Counted from the stretch's first letter, positions 41,812 to 51,597 are shown. The stretch is DNA of 64,000 bases from UBA5314 sp035560815 (GCA_035560815.1 DATMYR010000070.1:1-64000); one strand, 5' to 3'. A program made the numbers and translations. Notes: generated by a model from the letters alone, not told the origin.

Positions 41812-41844
41812 TCAGCGATATTTCAAAAAGACCGTTCAATCAAA

Positions 41845-41889
41845 TATGGGGACGTGACCTTACTGCGCAGCAGAAGATCCGTCCCCATA
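41845..41889. repeat. GGGGACG palindrome downstream of the chemoreceptor
   Basis: TATGGGGACG and CGTCCCCATA flank about 25 bases that include GTGACCTTACT. GGACGTGACCTTACT recurs at about 51788 next to the second chemoreceptor gene. Confidence 0.75.
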
Positions 41890-41976
41890 CCTTACTTCGA
41901 TCATTGACTTTTCACATGAAGCGCACATTTAGTGAGTTATGCGTCAAATTGCACCTTGGATTATTTCTTTATTCAA

Positions 41977-43458
41977 CTATAGGGTTTCTGCAAGCAAGAT
42001 GAGCTTTTCGGCCACCTCAGCCATTTCCATGACCGAAGCAGTTACCTCCTCAGTGGCCGCCGCCTGTTCCTGGCTCTGTTTAACCGTACCCTGTGAAGCC
42101 TCGACAGCTTCCTGCACTTTTATATCGATAGCCCGGATCAGTTTCCCGATCTCGTCTGCAGTCTGCTTGGATTGATCTGACAGTTTCCTAATTTCCTCTG
42201 CCACCACCCCGAAGCCTCTTCCCATTTCACCAGCTCGAGCAGCTTCAATGGCCGCATTCAGTCCCAACATCTTGGTTTGATCTGCTACGCTTTTGGTGAA
42301 GACCAGCACCTCGGTGATATTGGCGGCATTTTGCTGCACAGCCTTGATCACATCGGCGAGTTTGATTTCTGTAATATTAATCTCTCCGGCCGAAGCGGCA
42401 ATCTCCTGCATTACGCTGGCCATTTCCTGGGTGTTGCTGCTGAGTTTACCAGCCATCTCCTGCAGGTCACGGGCTAAATTTCTAGGGACGGTAATGCCGA
42501 AACTCCCTACGACTTCGCCACTATCATCGTCAATGATGGGAACGGCCAATGTGCGGATATTTCCATATTTCCTGGTATTCACGTCAATCTGCACTCTCCT
42601 CCTGGTCTGAATAGCCTGGAGAGCCGTCTCAACATCCTTAACCGGGGTGCCCACTGTAATATCAAGATCAAATTTATCCGAGCCCATGCGGTACATAACC
42701 TTTTCCAGGTCAGATACTCCCACCCAGGCGCCTTCTGGCTGAGAGTCGATAATAATAGGAGCGAATTTATCAAAAGCCTTGGCAACCGGGTGCAACTTGG
42801 GGGCGAAGACGCCATAAGTACCCACCACTGCCTTGGTCTCATCATCATCTTCATATAACGGGGACACCCACAGATGAAGACGTATACCATAAACACTTCT
42901 TTCTATGGTTTCAGAAGTTTCCCGGCGATTGCGGATACAGCGTTCCACATTTCCGCCCTTAACCAGTATCTCCCCCATTCGAATCCCGTCAATACTAATA
43001 TTATGATTGAGGACAAAATCATATTTTTCAGTATCTGAAGTAAAATAAATGACCCCATCTTTACCATAAGTTTGGGTTAGAAATGCTGCAGAAGTACGAA
43101 AAGCTTCCTTTTTGCTCCGGGCGCTTTTTAAAACTCTCTCATGGCCCTCGACAAAGGTCATCATTACATTGGCCATATGGGAATCCATCAATGAAGTAGC
43201 AGCAGGCTTCAACTTAAGCACCTGCTCCCGTACCCTTTCACTACCGGTGGCCTCAATAATGACATCCAGCCCCGGGGTGCGCATTAGCTCACCAAGATCC
43301 TGAAAAGCAGGAACACCGAGTTCTCTCGCAAATTTCATTCCCGGAGCTTCTGCATTTACATCACACAAGCCTACGACCTTGAACTCCTCAATTCCATGGA
43401 ATGCGCTCAGGATAGTGGTCCCACCATTGCCTCCGCCAATAATCGCAATGTTTGTCAT
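41977..43458 (-). CDS. soluble chemoreceptor with N-terminal Rossmann domain (1)
   Basis: 493 residues, no membrane segments. Residues 1 to about 115 are an NAD(P)-binding Rossmann domain (NIAIIGGGNGGTTILSAF, VVGLCDVNAEAPG, LDVIIEATGS) similar to homoserine or dihydrodipicolinate reductases. A middle section (about 125-340) looks PAS/Cache-like. The C-terminal part is a methyl-accepting signalling domain with the hairpin tip TKMLGLNAAIEAARAGEMGRGFGVVAEEIRKLSDQS. ATG 43458 is behind GGAGGG. It follows the HD-GYP gene by 91 bases, probably in one operon. The Rossmann domain suggests sensing of NAD(P)(H) or a metabolite. Confidence 0.88.
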   Translation of the reverse strand: MTNIAIIGGGNGGTTILSAFHGIEEFKVVGLCDVNAEAPGMKFARELGVPAFQDLGELMRTPGLDVIIEATGSERVREQVLKLKPAATSLMDSHMANVMMTFVEGHERVLKSARSKKEAFRTSAAFLTQTYGKDGVIYFTSDTEKYDFVLNHNISIDGIRMGEILVKGGNVERCIRNRRETSETIERSVYGIRLHLWVSPLYEDDDETKAVVGTYGVFAPKLHPVAKAFDKFAPIIIDSQPEGAWVGVSDLEKVMYRMGSDKFDLDITVGTPVKDVETALQAIQTRRRVQIDVNTRKYGNIRTLAVPIIDDDSGEVVGSFGITVPRNLARDLQEMAGKLSSNTQEMASVMQEIAASAGEINITEIKLADVIKAVQQNAANITEVLVFTKSVADQTKMLGLNAAIEAARAGEMGRGFGVVAEEIRKLSDQSKQTADEIGKLIRAIDIKVQEAVEASQGTVKQSQEQAAATEEVTASVMEMAEVAEKLILLAETL

Positions 43459-43549
43459 GATATATCCCTCCACTTAATGTATTCCTTATCATTCGACATG
43501 TGGCTGCAATTCCCTTTTGTTCCAAATAAAAACGTTCATTGGTACGCCT

Positions 43550-44662
43550 TTAGCTTTGAAGATTATGATTCTGGATTTGCACTCGAATACGATCGGTTTC
43601 TTCATCACTCAGGCGTTTTTCTATGCTAACTTCCCGGGACTGCGTTAAATTGATCTCATGAACCGGGCTGATTAGTTTTCCATTTTCATCGCATACAACG
43701 GTGATTACCGGATGATCGGAATTGATTTTCGTGAGTGACGTGACCAGCCCGATTTGGCCTGTATTCAGACATACCAGGCTGCCGATGGGATACATGGCAA
43801 TATTGGAGGCGAATGCTTCAACAATCACGGGATCAAAACGGCAGTCTATTTGATTTTTGATGGTCATCAAAGCCTCTGTAGTGTTGCATCCCTTGCGCTC
43901 GGGCCGGTCGGCAATGAGTGCATCAAAAGCATCCGCTACCGCAACGATTCTGGCGTATTCTATGATCCCGAAACCATGAAGCTGGCGGGGATAGCCTGTG
44001 CCATCTACATTTTCGTGGTGCTGAAAGGCTATGTGGGCAGCGGTTTTTGATATTTCATCATAGGTGCGCAGGATGTTAAATCCAATCTCGGGATGCTCGA
44101 GGATCTTTTCCTCCTCCATGGCCGACAAAGCCTCGGAATTCGCAACGATCGATGCGTCAATCGCGATCATACCAATGTCGTGCAGCAGGGCTCCCAGTCC
44201 CAGCTCAGCCAGGTTTCTTTCCATATAGCCTAAAGCAAGTCCGGTCATGATAGAAAGGACAGCTACATTAATGGAGTGGGTAAAGAGGTAGTCACTGTAG
44301 GTCCGTATTTCATCGAGTTGGACCAGCATATTGCGATTGGCAAGCAGGTTATCCAGAAGTAAATTAACACTTTTTTTAAGGACATCCACAGCCAAGACCT
44401 GATTGGCCGAAAACACTTTGATGGTAGTACTGAGCTTATTGGAAACCGAACTAAGCACTTCCTGGGTAATTATCTCCGGAATATCAACATCACCCAGGCC
44501 GTCTTTGACATAGACTGAGCCAATGCCAAGTTTGGCCAGCCGAGAGATGTACAGCTCATTCAACATCGTGTCTTTGGCAAGCAAGGCTTTCCCTGAATAG
44601 CCGACTATCGTTCGTCCAATAACCATTCCTGGACGCAGTTGTTCTATTACTACCCTTCTCAC
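43550..44662 (-). CDS. HD-GYP domain protein (c-di-GMP phosphodiesterase)
   Basis: 370 residues. An N-terminal DUF3391-like part (about 1-120; RVVIEQLRPGMVIGRTIV) precedes an HD-GYP domain (about 125-310; LLHDIGMIAID, HHENVDGTGYPRQ, ARIVAVADAFDAL). It ends with a short domain of about 60 residues. GTG 44662 has AGGAGG seven bases upstream; a longer frame would include the leader. Transcribed with the chemoreceptor, linking c-di-GMP and chemotaxis. The leader forms alternative hairpins at its ribosome site. Confidence 0.9.
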   Translation of the reverse strand: MRRVVIEQLRPGMVIGRTIVGYSGKALLAKDTMLNELYISRLAKLGIGSVYVKDGLGDVDIPEIITQEVLSSVSNKLSTTIKVFSANQVLAVDVLKKSVNLLLDNLLANRNMLVQLDEIRTYSDYLFTHSINVAVLSIMTGLALGYMERNLAELGLGALLHDIGMIAIDASIVANSEALSAMEEEKILEHPEIGFNILRTYDEISKTAAHIAFQHHENVDGTGYPRQLHGFGIIEYARIVAVADAFDALIADRPERKGCNTTEALMTIKNQIDCRFDPVIVEAFASNIAMYPIGSLVCLNTGQIGLVTSLTKINSDHPVITVVCDENGKLISPVHEINLTQSREVSIEKRLSDEETDRIRVQIQNHNLQS

Positions 44663-44668
44663 GCACGA

Positions 44669-44752
44669 TCCTCCTTGGCATATTTCTAAATCGCCAATCC
44701 GGAAACCCGGCTTGGCCGACAATATCCTGGGCTGACCCCTTTCTATCGCCCG
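44669..44752 (-). promoter_or_regulatory. structured leader of the HD-GYP gene
   Basis: In RNA order: GGGC/GCCC hairpin (44751-44729), then hairpin A, GCCAA-g-CCGG-GTTT-CCGG-a-TTGGC (44716-44693). The TTGGC can instead pair with GCCAA at 44679-44675 next to the GGAGG ribosome site (hairpin B). A and B exclude each other, as in a riboswitch expression platform. AGCCGGGTTTCCGG recalls the 3' part of c-di-GMP-I riboswitches but the 5' core is absent. Confidence 0.45.
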
Positions 44753-45003
44753 CAGTAATATAAATAGTAGATGGATGAACGGTGATTGGATTCATGGATA
44801 TGCTAAAACTATTGCTTGTAAACAATATCGCAAAATTCCCCTCCCGTCATTAGGACAAAAAACAACATCCACATGGATGTTCCCCTCCATTCCTGTATGT
44901 CTTTCCTTCTCACAGGATTTTCTAAAGGGCTATACAGCGACTGAAGAACGTCATGCATAGCTGATAGCCCCCCTACCGCCGGTTGGAATAAGAAGACAAA
45001 AAA

Positions 45004-45033
45004 GGCCTTTGCAACCATCAATATGCAAAGACC
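45004..45033 (-). terminator. terminator of the GH18 gene
   Basis: On the minus strand GGTCTTTGCA pairs with TGCAAAGGCC around ten bases and is followed by TTTTTT. It is 34 bases past the stop codon. Confidence 0.8.
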
Positions 45034-45066
45034 CTGCGCATAATCGAATCTAAGATATACCTACAC

Positions 45067-46131
45067 TTATTTATTCACAGCTTCGCGTAGTTTTGTCCAG
45101 TATTGTTCATCTTCAAATCCCATCCGCCAGATGGCTACCCCGCGCAATCCATACTTTTTAGCCAGGGCTACCTTGCGTGTAACGCTAAAGCCATTTTCAA
45201 ACCACACCTGATATTTGGCACTATCAACCCAATAGTTGAAAAAAGCCGATTGGGTGGCGTCATCCCATTGGATAGCCGCTTTATGATCCTGGGCCCTCTG
45301 CAATGCTTCTTTCATGCTGATGTATTGAATTTCAGCGTTCTTAGGCACCGGCCAGTCATAGCCGTAGGCCCCGATGCAAACCACCAGTTTGTCTGGTGAT
45401 ACGTATTTCAGGGCTTCCTGGATGTTTTTTTCCACCCAATCATAGGGTGATACTGAGCCAGGGACCGTGCTGGCATTGTGTTTATCATAAGTCATAATCG
45501 TTATATAATCAGCCAACTGACCGAGCGCCCCATAATCGTATGCAGCACCCAGGTCTTCAAGCCCGTCCAGTTTGGGCATTACCGAAACTGACACCATCTT
45601 ATTTGCCTGGTGCAGCCGCTTCGCCAGATCTCGCACAAAAACCGTTAGATCATCCCGATTTTCCGGGGGAAGCAACTCAAAATCGATGTTAACTCCGGAA
45701 AAGTTGTTGTCCATAACCGTCTTATATATGTTTTCGATGGCCGCTGTTCTTGTTGCCTGATCAGTAAGCACCTGCTGGCTGCTGGTATCCTTGTTAATTA
45801 GAGGCTGGAGTTTAACATCAGGGTGTTTTTTTAAAAAGGTTATTACGTCCGGCTCAAAACCCACCGACGCAACCCCAAGGCTTCCATCATTTTTCAAAGT
45901 GTACCAATAGGGCATCAGTATGCTTATATCGCGATAGTGTTTTGTGAGTGAGGGAAATCCCCAGGTAAACTTGTTCCAACCTTTTTCATAAAAGGCCATC
46001 ACCTGCAGTTTCTTTGTCTGAGGGACCGGTTTCTTGGCCGGTTCTTTTCCTCTGAATGCGATGAAGACTGCGGGAATCAATAGTAAAATTGCAGCTGCCA
46101 CAATGTAAGGATATTTCTTGATATAATCCAT
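45067..46131 (-). CDS. membrane-anchored glycoside hydrolase family 18 protein (YaaH-like)
   Basis: 354 residues. One N-terminal membrane segment (about 10-27) anchors an extracellular GH18 barrel; the catalytic motif is FSGVNIDFELL (Glu near 152), with ITIMTYDKHN and LRGVAIWRMGFED further on. Spore-cortex and peptidoglycan N-acetylglucosaminidases of the YaaH/YdhD group have this form, normally with LysM domains, which are absent here. ATG 46131 has GAGGTGA upstream. Confidence 0.88.
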   Translation of the reverse strand: MDYIKKYPYIVAAAILLLIPAVFIAFRGKEPAKKPVPQTKKLQVMAFYEKGWNKFTWGFPSLTKHYRDISILMPYWYTLKNDGSLGVASVGFEPDVITFLKKHPDVKLQPLINKDTSSQQVLTDQATRTAAIENIYKTVMDNNFSGVNIDFELLPPENRDDLTVFVRDLAKRLHQANKMVSVSVMPKLDGLEDLGAAYDYGALGQLADYITIMTYDKHNASTVPGSVSPYDWVEKNIQEALKYVSPDKLVVCIGAYGYDWPVPKNAEIQYISMKEALQRAQDHKAAIQWDDATQSAFFNYWVDSAKYQVWFENGFSVTRKVALAKKYGLRGVAIWRMGFEDEQYWTKLREAVNK

Positions 46132-46320
46132 GAACCTATTTCACCTCGGGTATTATCATGCGCGAATAAACGATGCCATATACCCTGAATTTGACTGCTG
46201 CCCCATTCAAACACTGGATCGATAAAAGTGATAAACCCATTGGCCGTTATGATGCTTTCACCCGCCTATCTTGACAAGGCGCTGTTATTTTGGGTTCCCA
46301 AATATACGGGAGGCTAAATT

Positions 46321-46797
46321 ATGATTCATGATCAAGATGCCGTTCAAGAGTTTGAGCAACTCCTATGGCAGATTTCTCAGCGTATCAACTTGCATACCAG
46401 ACGTTTTCTGGCTGGAGAAGGTTTAACCATGGCCCGATTCATTGCCCTGAGCAACCTTGCTTCAGAAAAACCGTTTACCATGGGTGATTTACAGCGTCGC
46501 CTGTACCTGGCACCAGCCACGCTAACCGGTCTTATTGACGGATTGGTCGAAGGGGGTTTCGTCGAGCGCTGGCGAGACGATTGCGACCGACGATCTGTAT
46601 TTCTGGCCCTCACCCCTCTGGGAGAAGAATTGCTGGAAAGGGTTTTTACATACCGTACTTCCATTTTGATGGAGGCTCTGGACCAGCAACCAGAGATAGA
46701 TCTTGCGAGTTTGAACCGGCAGATGAGGCAGACTAAGGAATGTCTGAAAAGAATACCATTGGAAAAGAGGCGGGACTGTCGTTGTGAAGAAGGATAA
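46321..46797 (+). CDS. MarR-family transcriptional regulator
   Basis: 158 residues with the winged-helix region MGDLQRRLYLAPATLTGLIDGLVEGGFVER and the wing DRRSVFLALTPLGEE. ATG 46321 follows GGGAGG. It heads an operon with an ABC exporter and probably represses it. A candidate operator, TTGGGTTCCCAA (46290-46301), lies just upstream. Confidence 0.9.
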   Translation: MIHDQDAVQEFEQLLWQISQRINLHTRRFLAGEGLTMARFIALSNLASEKPFTMGDLQRRLYLAPATLTGLIDGLVEGGFVERWRDDCDRRSVFLALTPLGEELLERVFTYRTSILMEALDQQPEIDLASLNRQMRQTKECLKRIPLEKRRDCRCEEG

Positions 46798-46889
46798 TTA
46801 CAAGTGGATCGCTCTTTCCTGTACAACCATGGGGGCTTTGCAAGCAAGAGCATTAAGATCGTTACAGGATGGAAGGATGACTTTCGCTG

Positions 46890-47691
46890 ATGTGCAACAT
46901 GATTGAATTGGATTCTTTAACAAAATGCTTTGGCAGTGAAAAGGCTGTGGACAATTTATCCTTTTCGATTTTCGAAGGAGAGATATTCGGTCTGGTTGGC
47001 CCGAACGGGGCTGGAAAGACTACCACCATCAAGATGCTCACCACCCTGCTTCCGGCCACATCGGGAACTGCCCGGGTCTGTGGTTTTGATATCAGACAAC
47101 AAGCCAAATACGTTCGTCAATGCATCGGCTATGTCCCCCAGGCCCTTTCGGCCGACGGCGATCTAACCGGATACGAGAATCTAAAAATCTTTGCTAAGCT
47201 GGGCCGGCATCCCCCCCTCCCAGCGTGGCGAGCAAATTGATAGAATACTGAGATTGATGGATCTTAGCGGATCGGCCGATAAACGGGTGCGATACTATTC
47301 GGGAGGCATGGTTCGCCGGCTGGAAATCGGGCAGGCAATGTTCGCATATCCCAAAGTGCTGTTTTTGGATGAGCCTACCGTGGGCCTGGACCCGGTGGCC
47401 AGGAAAACAGTTTGGGATCTGGTCATCAATCTGCAGGAAAGCTCTCCCTTTACCGTTCTGCTGACCACCCACTACATGGAAGAGGCTGAAGAGCTGTGCA
47501 GCCGGGTGGCTATTATGAATCATGGCAAATTAGCAGCTCTAGGCAGTCCCCAGCAGTTGAAAGAAGCCACTGGAAAACAAGGTGCCACACTCGAGGATGC
47601 CTTTCGCTTCTTCAGCCAGGAAGACTATGATGAAAGGGGGAGCTATCGTGAGCTGCGAAGAACCCGGCGCATTGCCAAACGCCTCAGTTAA
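46890..47691 (+). pseudogene. ABC exporter ATPase, frameshifted
   Basis: Two overlapping frames make one ATPase of about 267 residues. The first (46890-47240) has Walker A GPNGAGKTTT and the Q-loop region GYVPQALSADGDLTGYENL. The second (47191-47691) has the signature YYSGGMVRRLEIGQA, Walker B VLFLDEPTVGLDP and the H-loop. The break is near 47200-47215 (CTGGGCCGGCATCCCCCCC); a one-base loss there shifts the frame. The gene would pair with the ABC-2 permease downstream. It could be a real mutation or a sequencing error; neighbouring genes are intact. Confidence 0.85.
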
Positions 47692-48487
47692 AACGCCTTC
47701 GTTGGCAGCCGCCCTTCTTCATTGGTTAAAGGTATGGTCACGGGGTGTTACTGCCATCGTGGAGATGGAAGTGCGCAAGATCATGCATGACCCCACCGAA
47801 ATCCTTACCAGAGGTCTTCAGCCCATCTTCTGGCTGCTTATTTTCGGTCAGGCTTTTGGCAGAGTAAGAGCCTTCCCTACCGGGGATATACCCTATCAAG
47901 TTTTTATCACCCCAGGCATTCTAGCTCAATCAATGATGTTTATTTCCATTTTTTTCGGCATCTCTATAATCTGGGAGAGAGATCTGGGCTTGCTGCAAAA
48001 GCTCTTGGTATTACCGTTACCACGAAGTGTCTTTGTAGTGGGCAAATCTCTGAGCGCCGGTTTTCGCTCTCTTACCCAGGTTGCCATGGTCATGCTCCTG
48101 GCGATTGTTATCGGCATTCCATTGCGACTGGGGTTTCTGTCTCTGATTGGTGTCGTTCTAAGCATTGTGGCCGGCGCTATGTTTTTCTCAAGTTTTTCTA
48201 TGGTTATGGCTTGCCTGCTTAAAACCCGAGAGCGCTTTATGGGTTTCGGTCAGCTCTTCACGATGCCTTTCTTTTTCACTTCCAACGCGCTCTATCCCAT
48301 TAGCATCATGCCCGCTTGGCTGCAATCCCTGGCCCGCATCAACCCACTCACCTATGTGGTAGATCTCTTGCGGGGATTGCTGGTGGGAACTCAGGTCGAT
48401 TTGATCCATGCTTCCATCATTTTAATCGTTGATGTGGTAATCATCACAATCGTCGCATCTTTTCTTTACCCACGAGCTATCCAATAA
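47648..48487 (+). CDS. ABC-2 type exporter permease
   Basis: 279 residues with six hydrophobic segments and the ABC-2 pattern (LTRGLQPIFWLLIFGQAFGR, IIWERDLGLLQKLLVLPLPR, FFTSNALYPISIMPAWLQ). Relatives export daunorubicin-type drugs or polysaccharide precursors. GTG 47648 (GGGGGAG upstream) overlaps the end of the ATPase gene. Its function depends on whether the frameshifted ATPase is made. Confidence 0.9.
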   Translation: MSCEEPGALPNASVKTPSLAAALLHWLKVWSRGVTAIVEMEVRKIMHDPTEILTRGLQPIFWLLIFGQAFGRVRAFPTGDIPYQVFITPGILAQSMMFISIFFGISIIWERDLGLLQKLLVLPLPRSVFVVGKSLSAGFRSLTQVAMVMLLAIVIGIPLRLGFLSLIGVVLSIVAGAMFFSSFSMVMACLLKTRERFMGFGQLFTMPFFFTSNALYPISIMPAWLQSLARINPLTYVVDLLRGLLVGTQVDLIHASIILIVDVVIITIVASFLYPRAIQ

Positions 48488-48583
48488 TTCGGTTGTTTCA
48501 TCAAGACGCAAAACAGATACTCGCCTGATGATCTTCAATAGACAGGGGCCAATCCTTGACGATTTCCCACATAGTGATACGAT

Positions 48584-50959
48584 TTAGGCCAGGTGTTTAA
48601 CCCTTAGAAGCCTCATGCCATTCAATGTCACCAGAAGAGAACATCCCATATCCCCTGCTACTGCCAGCCATAAAGTCAACCAACCGGGGATGACCAGAAG
48701 AAGTATCAAGCCTTTGATTAAAAGTGCGATCGATATATTCTGCCTGATAATCTGCAGGGTTTTGCGGCTCAATTGAACCGCATAGGCCAACTTGGTCAGA
48801 TCATCGGCCATTAAAGCGATATCGGCTGTCTCCAGAGCAGCGTCGGTTCCGGCCACCCCCATGGCTATCCCCACAGTAGAAATGGCCATGGCTGGTGCGT
48901 CATTGACTCCATCCCCCACCATGGCCACCTTCTTATATTGGGCCAGCATTTCGTTCATGACTGCAACTTTGTCTTCCGGCATTAGATCCGCTTTGAATTC
49001 ATCAATTCCAGCCCGAGCAGCGATAGCCCGAGCGGTAGATTGATTGTCACCTGTCAACATAATGGTTTTCTCAATACCAAGTCGTTTTAAGCTTTCCACC
49101 GCCGCTCTGCTGTTGTCGCGGAGATTATCAGCAACAGCAATAATTCCTATCATATTTTCCCGATCGCCGAGAATCATAACGGTCTTACCGCTGTTCTGAA
49201 GGTCGGGAACTTTTTGATGAATCGCCCCCATATCCATACCCTGATCCGAAAATAATTGAGATTTGCCAATCTGATAAAACCGTTCCTCGATAAAGCCTCC
49301 AGCACCAAGACCAGGGACTGCTGCAAAGGAGGTTACCGTAGACGCCTCAATTCCCTTATCCCGGGCATAATCAATGATAGCTGCTGCCAGGGGATGTTCG
49401 GAGCGGGACTCAATGGCTGCGGCTAGAGCCATAATTGTCTCGACTGGGTATCCATTGAGGGATAGAATATCGGTAACTTCAGGTTTGCCAACGGTTAGGG
49501 TTCCGGTTTTATCAAATGCTATCAGCGAAAGAGCTCCCATTTCCTCCAGAAATCTACCGCCTTTAATAAGAACCCCACTGCGTGCTGCACTACCAATTGC
49601 CGATACGATAGCCACTGGTGTTGAAATAATAAGAGCACACGGACAGGCTACCAACAGCATAGCCATGGCTTCATAGAACCATTTTTGAAACGATTGTCCC
49701 AAGAGCAGCGGCGGTAAGAGTGCCACCAGGAATGCAGCGGCAATGACCACAGGGGTGTAGTAGCGGGCAAAACGGTCCACAAATTGCTGCGAGGGAGCGC
49801 GCTGACCCTGGGCTTCTTCTACCATGTTTATTATTCGGGCCATGGTGTTGTCTTGAGACAAATGCGTTGTTTCAATTTCCAGGGCTCCGTTCTGATTAAT
49901 CGTACCAGCGTACACTTTATCACCTCGGGTTTTGGCCACTGGTAGGGATTCTCCGGTTATGGGCGCCTGGTTAACAGAAGAAACACCTTCTACAACTCTT
50001 CCATCCATAGCAATTTTTTCGCCGGGGCGAACCATCAGAATGTCGCCAATCTGGATCTCTTCAACCGGAAGAGTTATATCGCTGCCGTTTCTCCGAACCA
50101 GGGCTTGAGCGGGAGTAAGCTCCATCAAGGCTCGAATAGAATTTCTGGTTTTATCCAGGGTATATACCTGTAAGGCATTCCCCAGGGAAAAGAGAAACAC
50201 CACGGTTACTGCTTCTTCAAACTGGCCGATGGCGGCCGCTCCGATGACAGCGATGATCATTAAAATATTCATATCCAACTCATGGGCATGAATCAGTACC
50301 GAGATCCCCTTCCTGGCCTGCACAAATCCACCCAGGACAATGCCCAGCAAAAATATGACAGTAGGAAGCAGTGCAGGTTGGCTCATCCTTTCGGCTGCCA
50401 ATCCTAAAGCAAGCATAGCCAGGGAAATGAGGGTTGGCAGCGCATGCTGGTTTGAATTCCAGATAGAGCTCTCATCAACCCTTTTTCGATACCCGGCATC
50501 CACCTCCCCTGTGTAGCCCATTTTCCTTATAGCTGTCAGGATTTCGGCGATAGCGGCCTGGTGTTTTATCTCCATTTTGGCTGCTCCGAAATTCACCCGG
50601 GCTTGTTCAACCCCGGGCAGTCTTTTGACATGCTGCTCTAACCTGGACGCACAATCAGCACAGTCCATTCCTGTGATACGCAAAGTGGTATTTAGGCAGC
50701 TTTCATGCACAGCTGCTGAATCCTCTTCTGCTGTATACCCCATATTTTTTATAGCTTTGATGAGATGATCAACAGTAATTTGGGCAGGATCGTATTTGAC
50801 TGTTGCCTTTCCGAGTAGATAATTCGTTTGGGCAGCTGCGACTCCGGGCATCTGCTCGAGTGCTCTGCCCATTTGGGCTGCACAATCCATACAATCAAAT
50901 CCCTTGATTCGAAACGTGATGGAATCAGATAAATCCGCGATTCTTATCATTTTACTCAT
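48584..50959 (-). CDS. heavy-metal-transporting P1B-type ATPase (CadA-like)
   Basis: 791 residues: two heavy-metal-associated domains at the N-terminus (FDCMDC and MDCADC), eight membrane helices, the metal motif CPC in LLVACPCALIIS, phosphorylation site DKTGTLT, HP motif SEHPLA, and GDGVNDAPA. CPC places it in the Cd/Zn/Pb (or Cu) exporters; the ArsR repressor next door with a CVC motif favours Cd/Zn/Pb. ATG 50959 has GGAGG upstream. It sits 38 bases after arsR-type gene, as one operon. Confidence 0.93.
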   Translation of the reverse strand: MSKMIRIADLSDSITFRIKGFDCMDCAAQMGRALEQMPGVAAAQTNYLLGKATVKYDPAQITVDHLIKAIKNMGYTAEEDSAAVHESCLNTTLRITGMDCADCASRLEQHVKRLPGVEQARVNFGAAKMEIKHQAAIAEILTAIRKMGYTGEVDAGYRKRVDESSIWNSNQHALPTLISLAMLALGLAAERMSQPALLPTVIFLLGIVLGGFVQARKGISVLIHAHELDMNILMIIAVIGAAAIGQFEEAVTVVFLFSLGNALQVYTLDKTRNSIRALMELTPAQALVRRNGSDITLPVEEIQIGDILMVRPGEKIAMDGRVVEGVSSVNQAPITGESLPVAKTRGDKVYAGTINQNGALEIETTHLSQDNTMARIINMVEEAQGQRAPSQQFVDRFARYYTPVVIAAAFLVALLPPLLLGQSFQKWFYEAMAMLLVACPCALIISTPVAIVSAIGSAARSGVLIKGGRFLEEMGALSLIAFDKTGTLTVGKPEVTDILSLNGYPVETIMALAAAIESRSEHPLAAAIIDYARDKGIEASTVTSFAAVPGLGAGGFIEERFYQIGKSQLFSDQGMDMGAIHQKVPDLQNSGKTVMILGDRENMIGIIAVADNLRDNSRAAVESLKRLGIEKTIMLTGDNQSTARAIAARAGIDEFKADLMPEDKVAVMNEMLAQYKKVAMVGDGVNDAPAMAISTVGIAMGVAGTDAALETADIALMADDLTKLAYAVQLSRKTLQIIRQNISIALLIKGLILLLVIPGWLTLWLAVAGDMGCSLLVTLNGMRLLRVKHLA

Positions 50960-50997
50960 TCTAGGTGCCTCCACTATCCAAGAAATAGATTAACCTG

Positions 50998-51396
50998 CTA
51001 GATGAGGCCCATCATCTGTGCAGCCCATTCCTCACTATGTCCAACATGCTCCAATCCCTGCTTAAACAATGAGCTTACATGGTCATCCGCCAGAGAATAA
51101 TATAAAACCTTCCCGTCCCGCCGGAACTTTACCAATTTCTGGCTTCTCAGGATTCTTAGCTGATGGGAAACGGCGGAATCGGAAGCCCTTATAACAGCTG
51201 CCAAATCGCACACGCACAATTCTCGATTCATGAGGGCAAAAAGCATCTTCACCCGGGTCGGATCACCCAGAGTTTTGAAAATCTCAGCCAGCAAGCCCGC
51301 TTCATTCTCACCCAGCATTTTCTGGCGTACTTCGGCAACCGCTTCCTCATGAATGCAGTTCACTTCACAATGATCTAAATCCTGATGATCGACCAT
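50998..51396 (-). CDS. ArsR/SmtB-family metal-sensing repressor (CadC-like)
   Basis: 132 residues. The HTH is ELCVCDLAAVIRASDSAVSHQLRILRSQKLV, where CVC in the alpha-3 region is the metal-binding motif of CadC/ArsR proteins; an N-terminal His/Cys stretch (DHCEVNCIHE) can supply further ligands. ATG 51396 is behind GGAGGAGGG. The operator at 51422 is close upstream, so it represses itself and the metal ATPase until Cd, Zn or Pb binds. Confidence 0.92.
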   Translation of the reverse strand: MVDHQDLDHCEVNCIHEEAVAEVRQKMLGENEAGLLAEIFKTLGDPTRVKMLFALMNRELCVCDLAAVIRASDSAVSHQLRILRSQKLVKFRRDGKVLYYSLADDHVSSLFKQGLEHVGHSEEWAAQMMGLI

Positions 51397-51421
51397 GTTA
51401 CGCCCTCCTCCATTCATCATA

Positions 51422-51451
51422 TATACATATGTTCATTTATTCATATGTATA
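51422..51451 (-). promoter_or_regulatory. ArsR/SmtB-type operator
   Basis: TATACATATG and CATATGTATA flank ten AT-rich bases; the interior has TTCAT/TGAA-like half-sites typical of SmtB/CadC operators. It lies 26 bases before the repressor start. Confidence 0.75.
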
Positions 51452-51547
51452 GTATAGAAGATACTTTATAAAAAGTCAAAGCATTACTCCTACAGCATGC
51501 CGATACGCCAAAATATACTTGATGATAGATCTCGGATAACGCAAAAA

Positions 51548-51570
51548 GGCAGGGGGTATGCTCCCCTGCC
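51548..51570 (-). terminator. terminator between chemoreceptor 2 and the metal operon
   Basis: GGCAGGGG pairs with CCCCTGCC around seven bases; TTTTT follows on the minus strand. Confidence 0.8.
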
Positions 51571-51597
51571 CACAGGTCATTCGCAGAAATAAATCAT

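Noticed and set aside
47191..47240. Programmed -1 frameshift in the ABC ATPase
   Set aside because: No X-XXY-YYZ slippery heptamer at the overlap and no reason for the shorter product; mutation or sequencing error is simpler.
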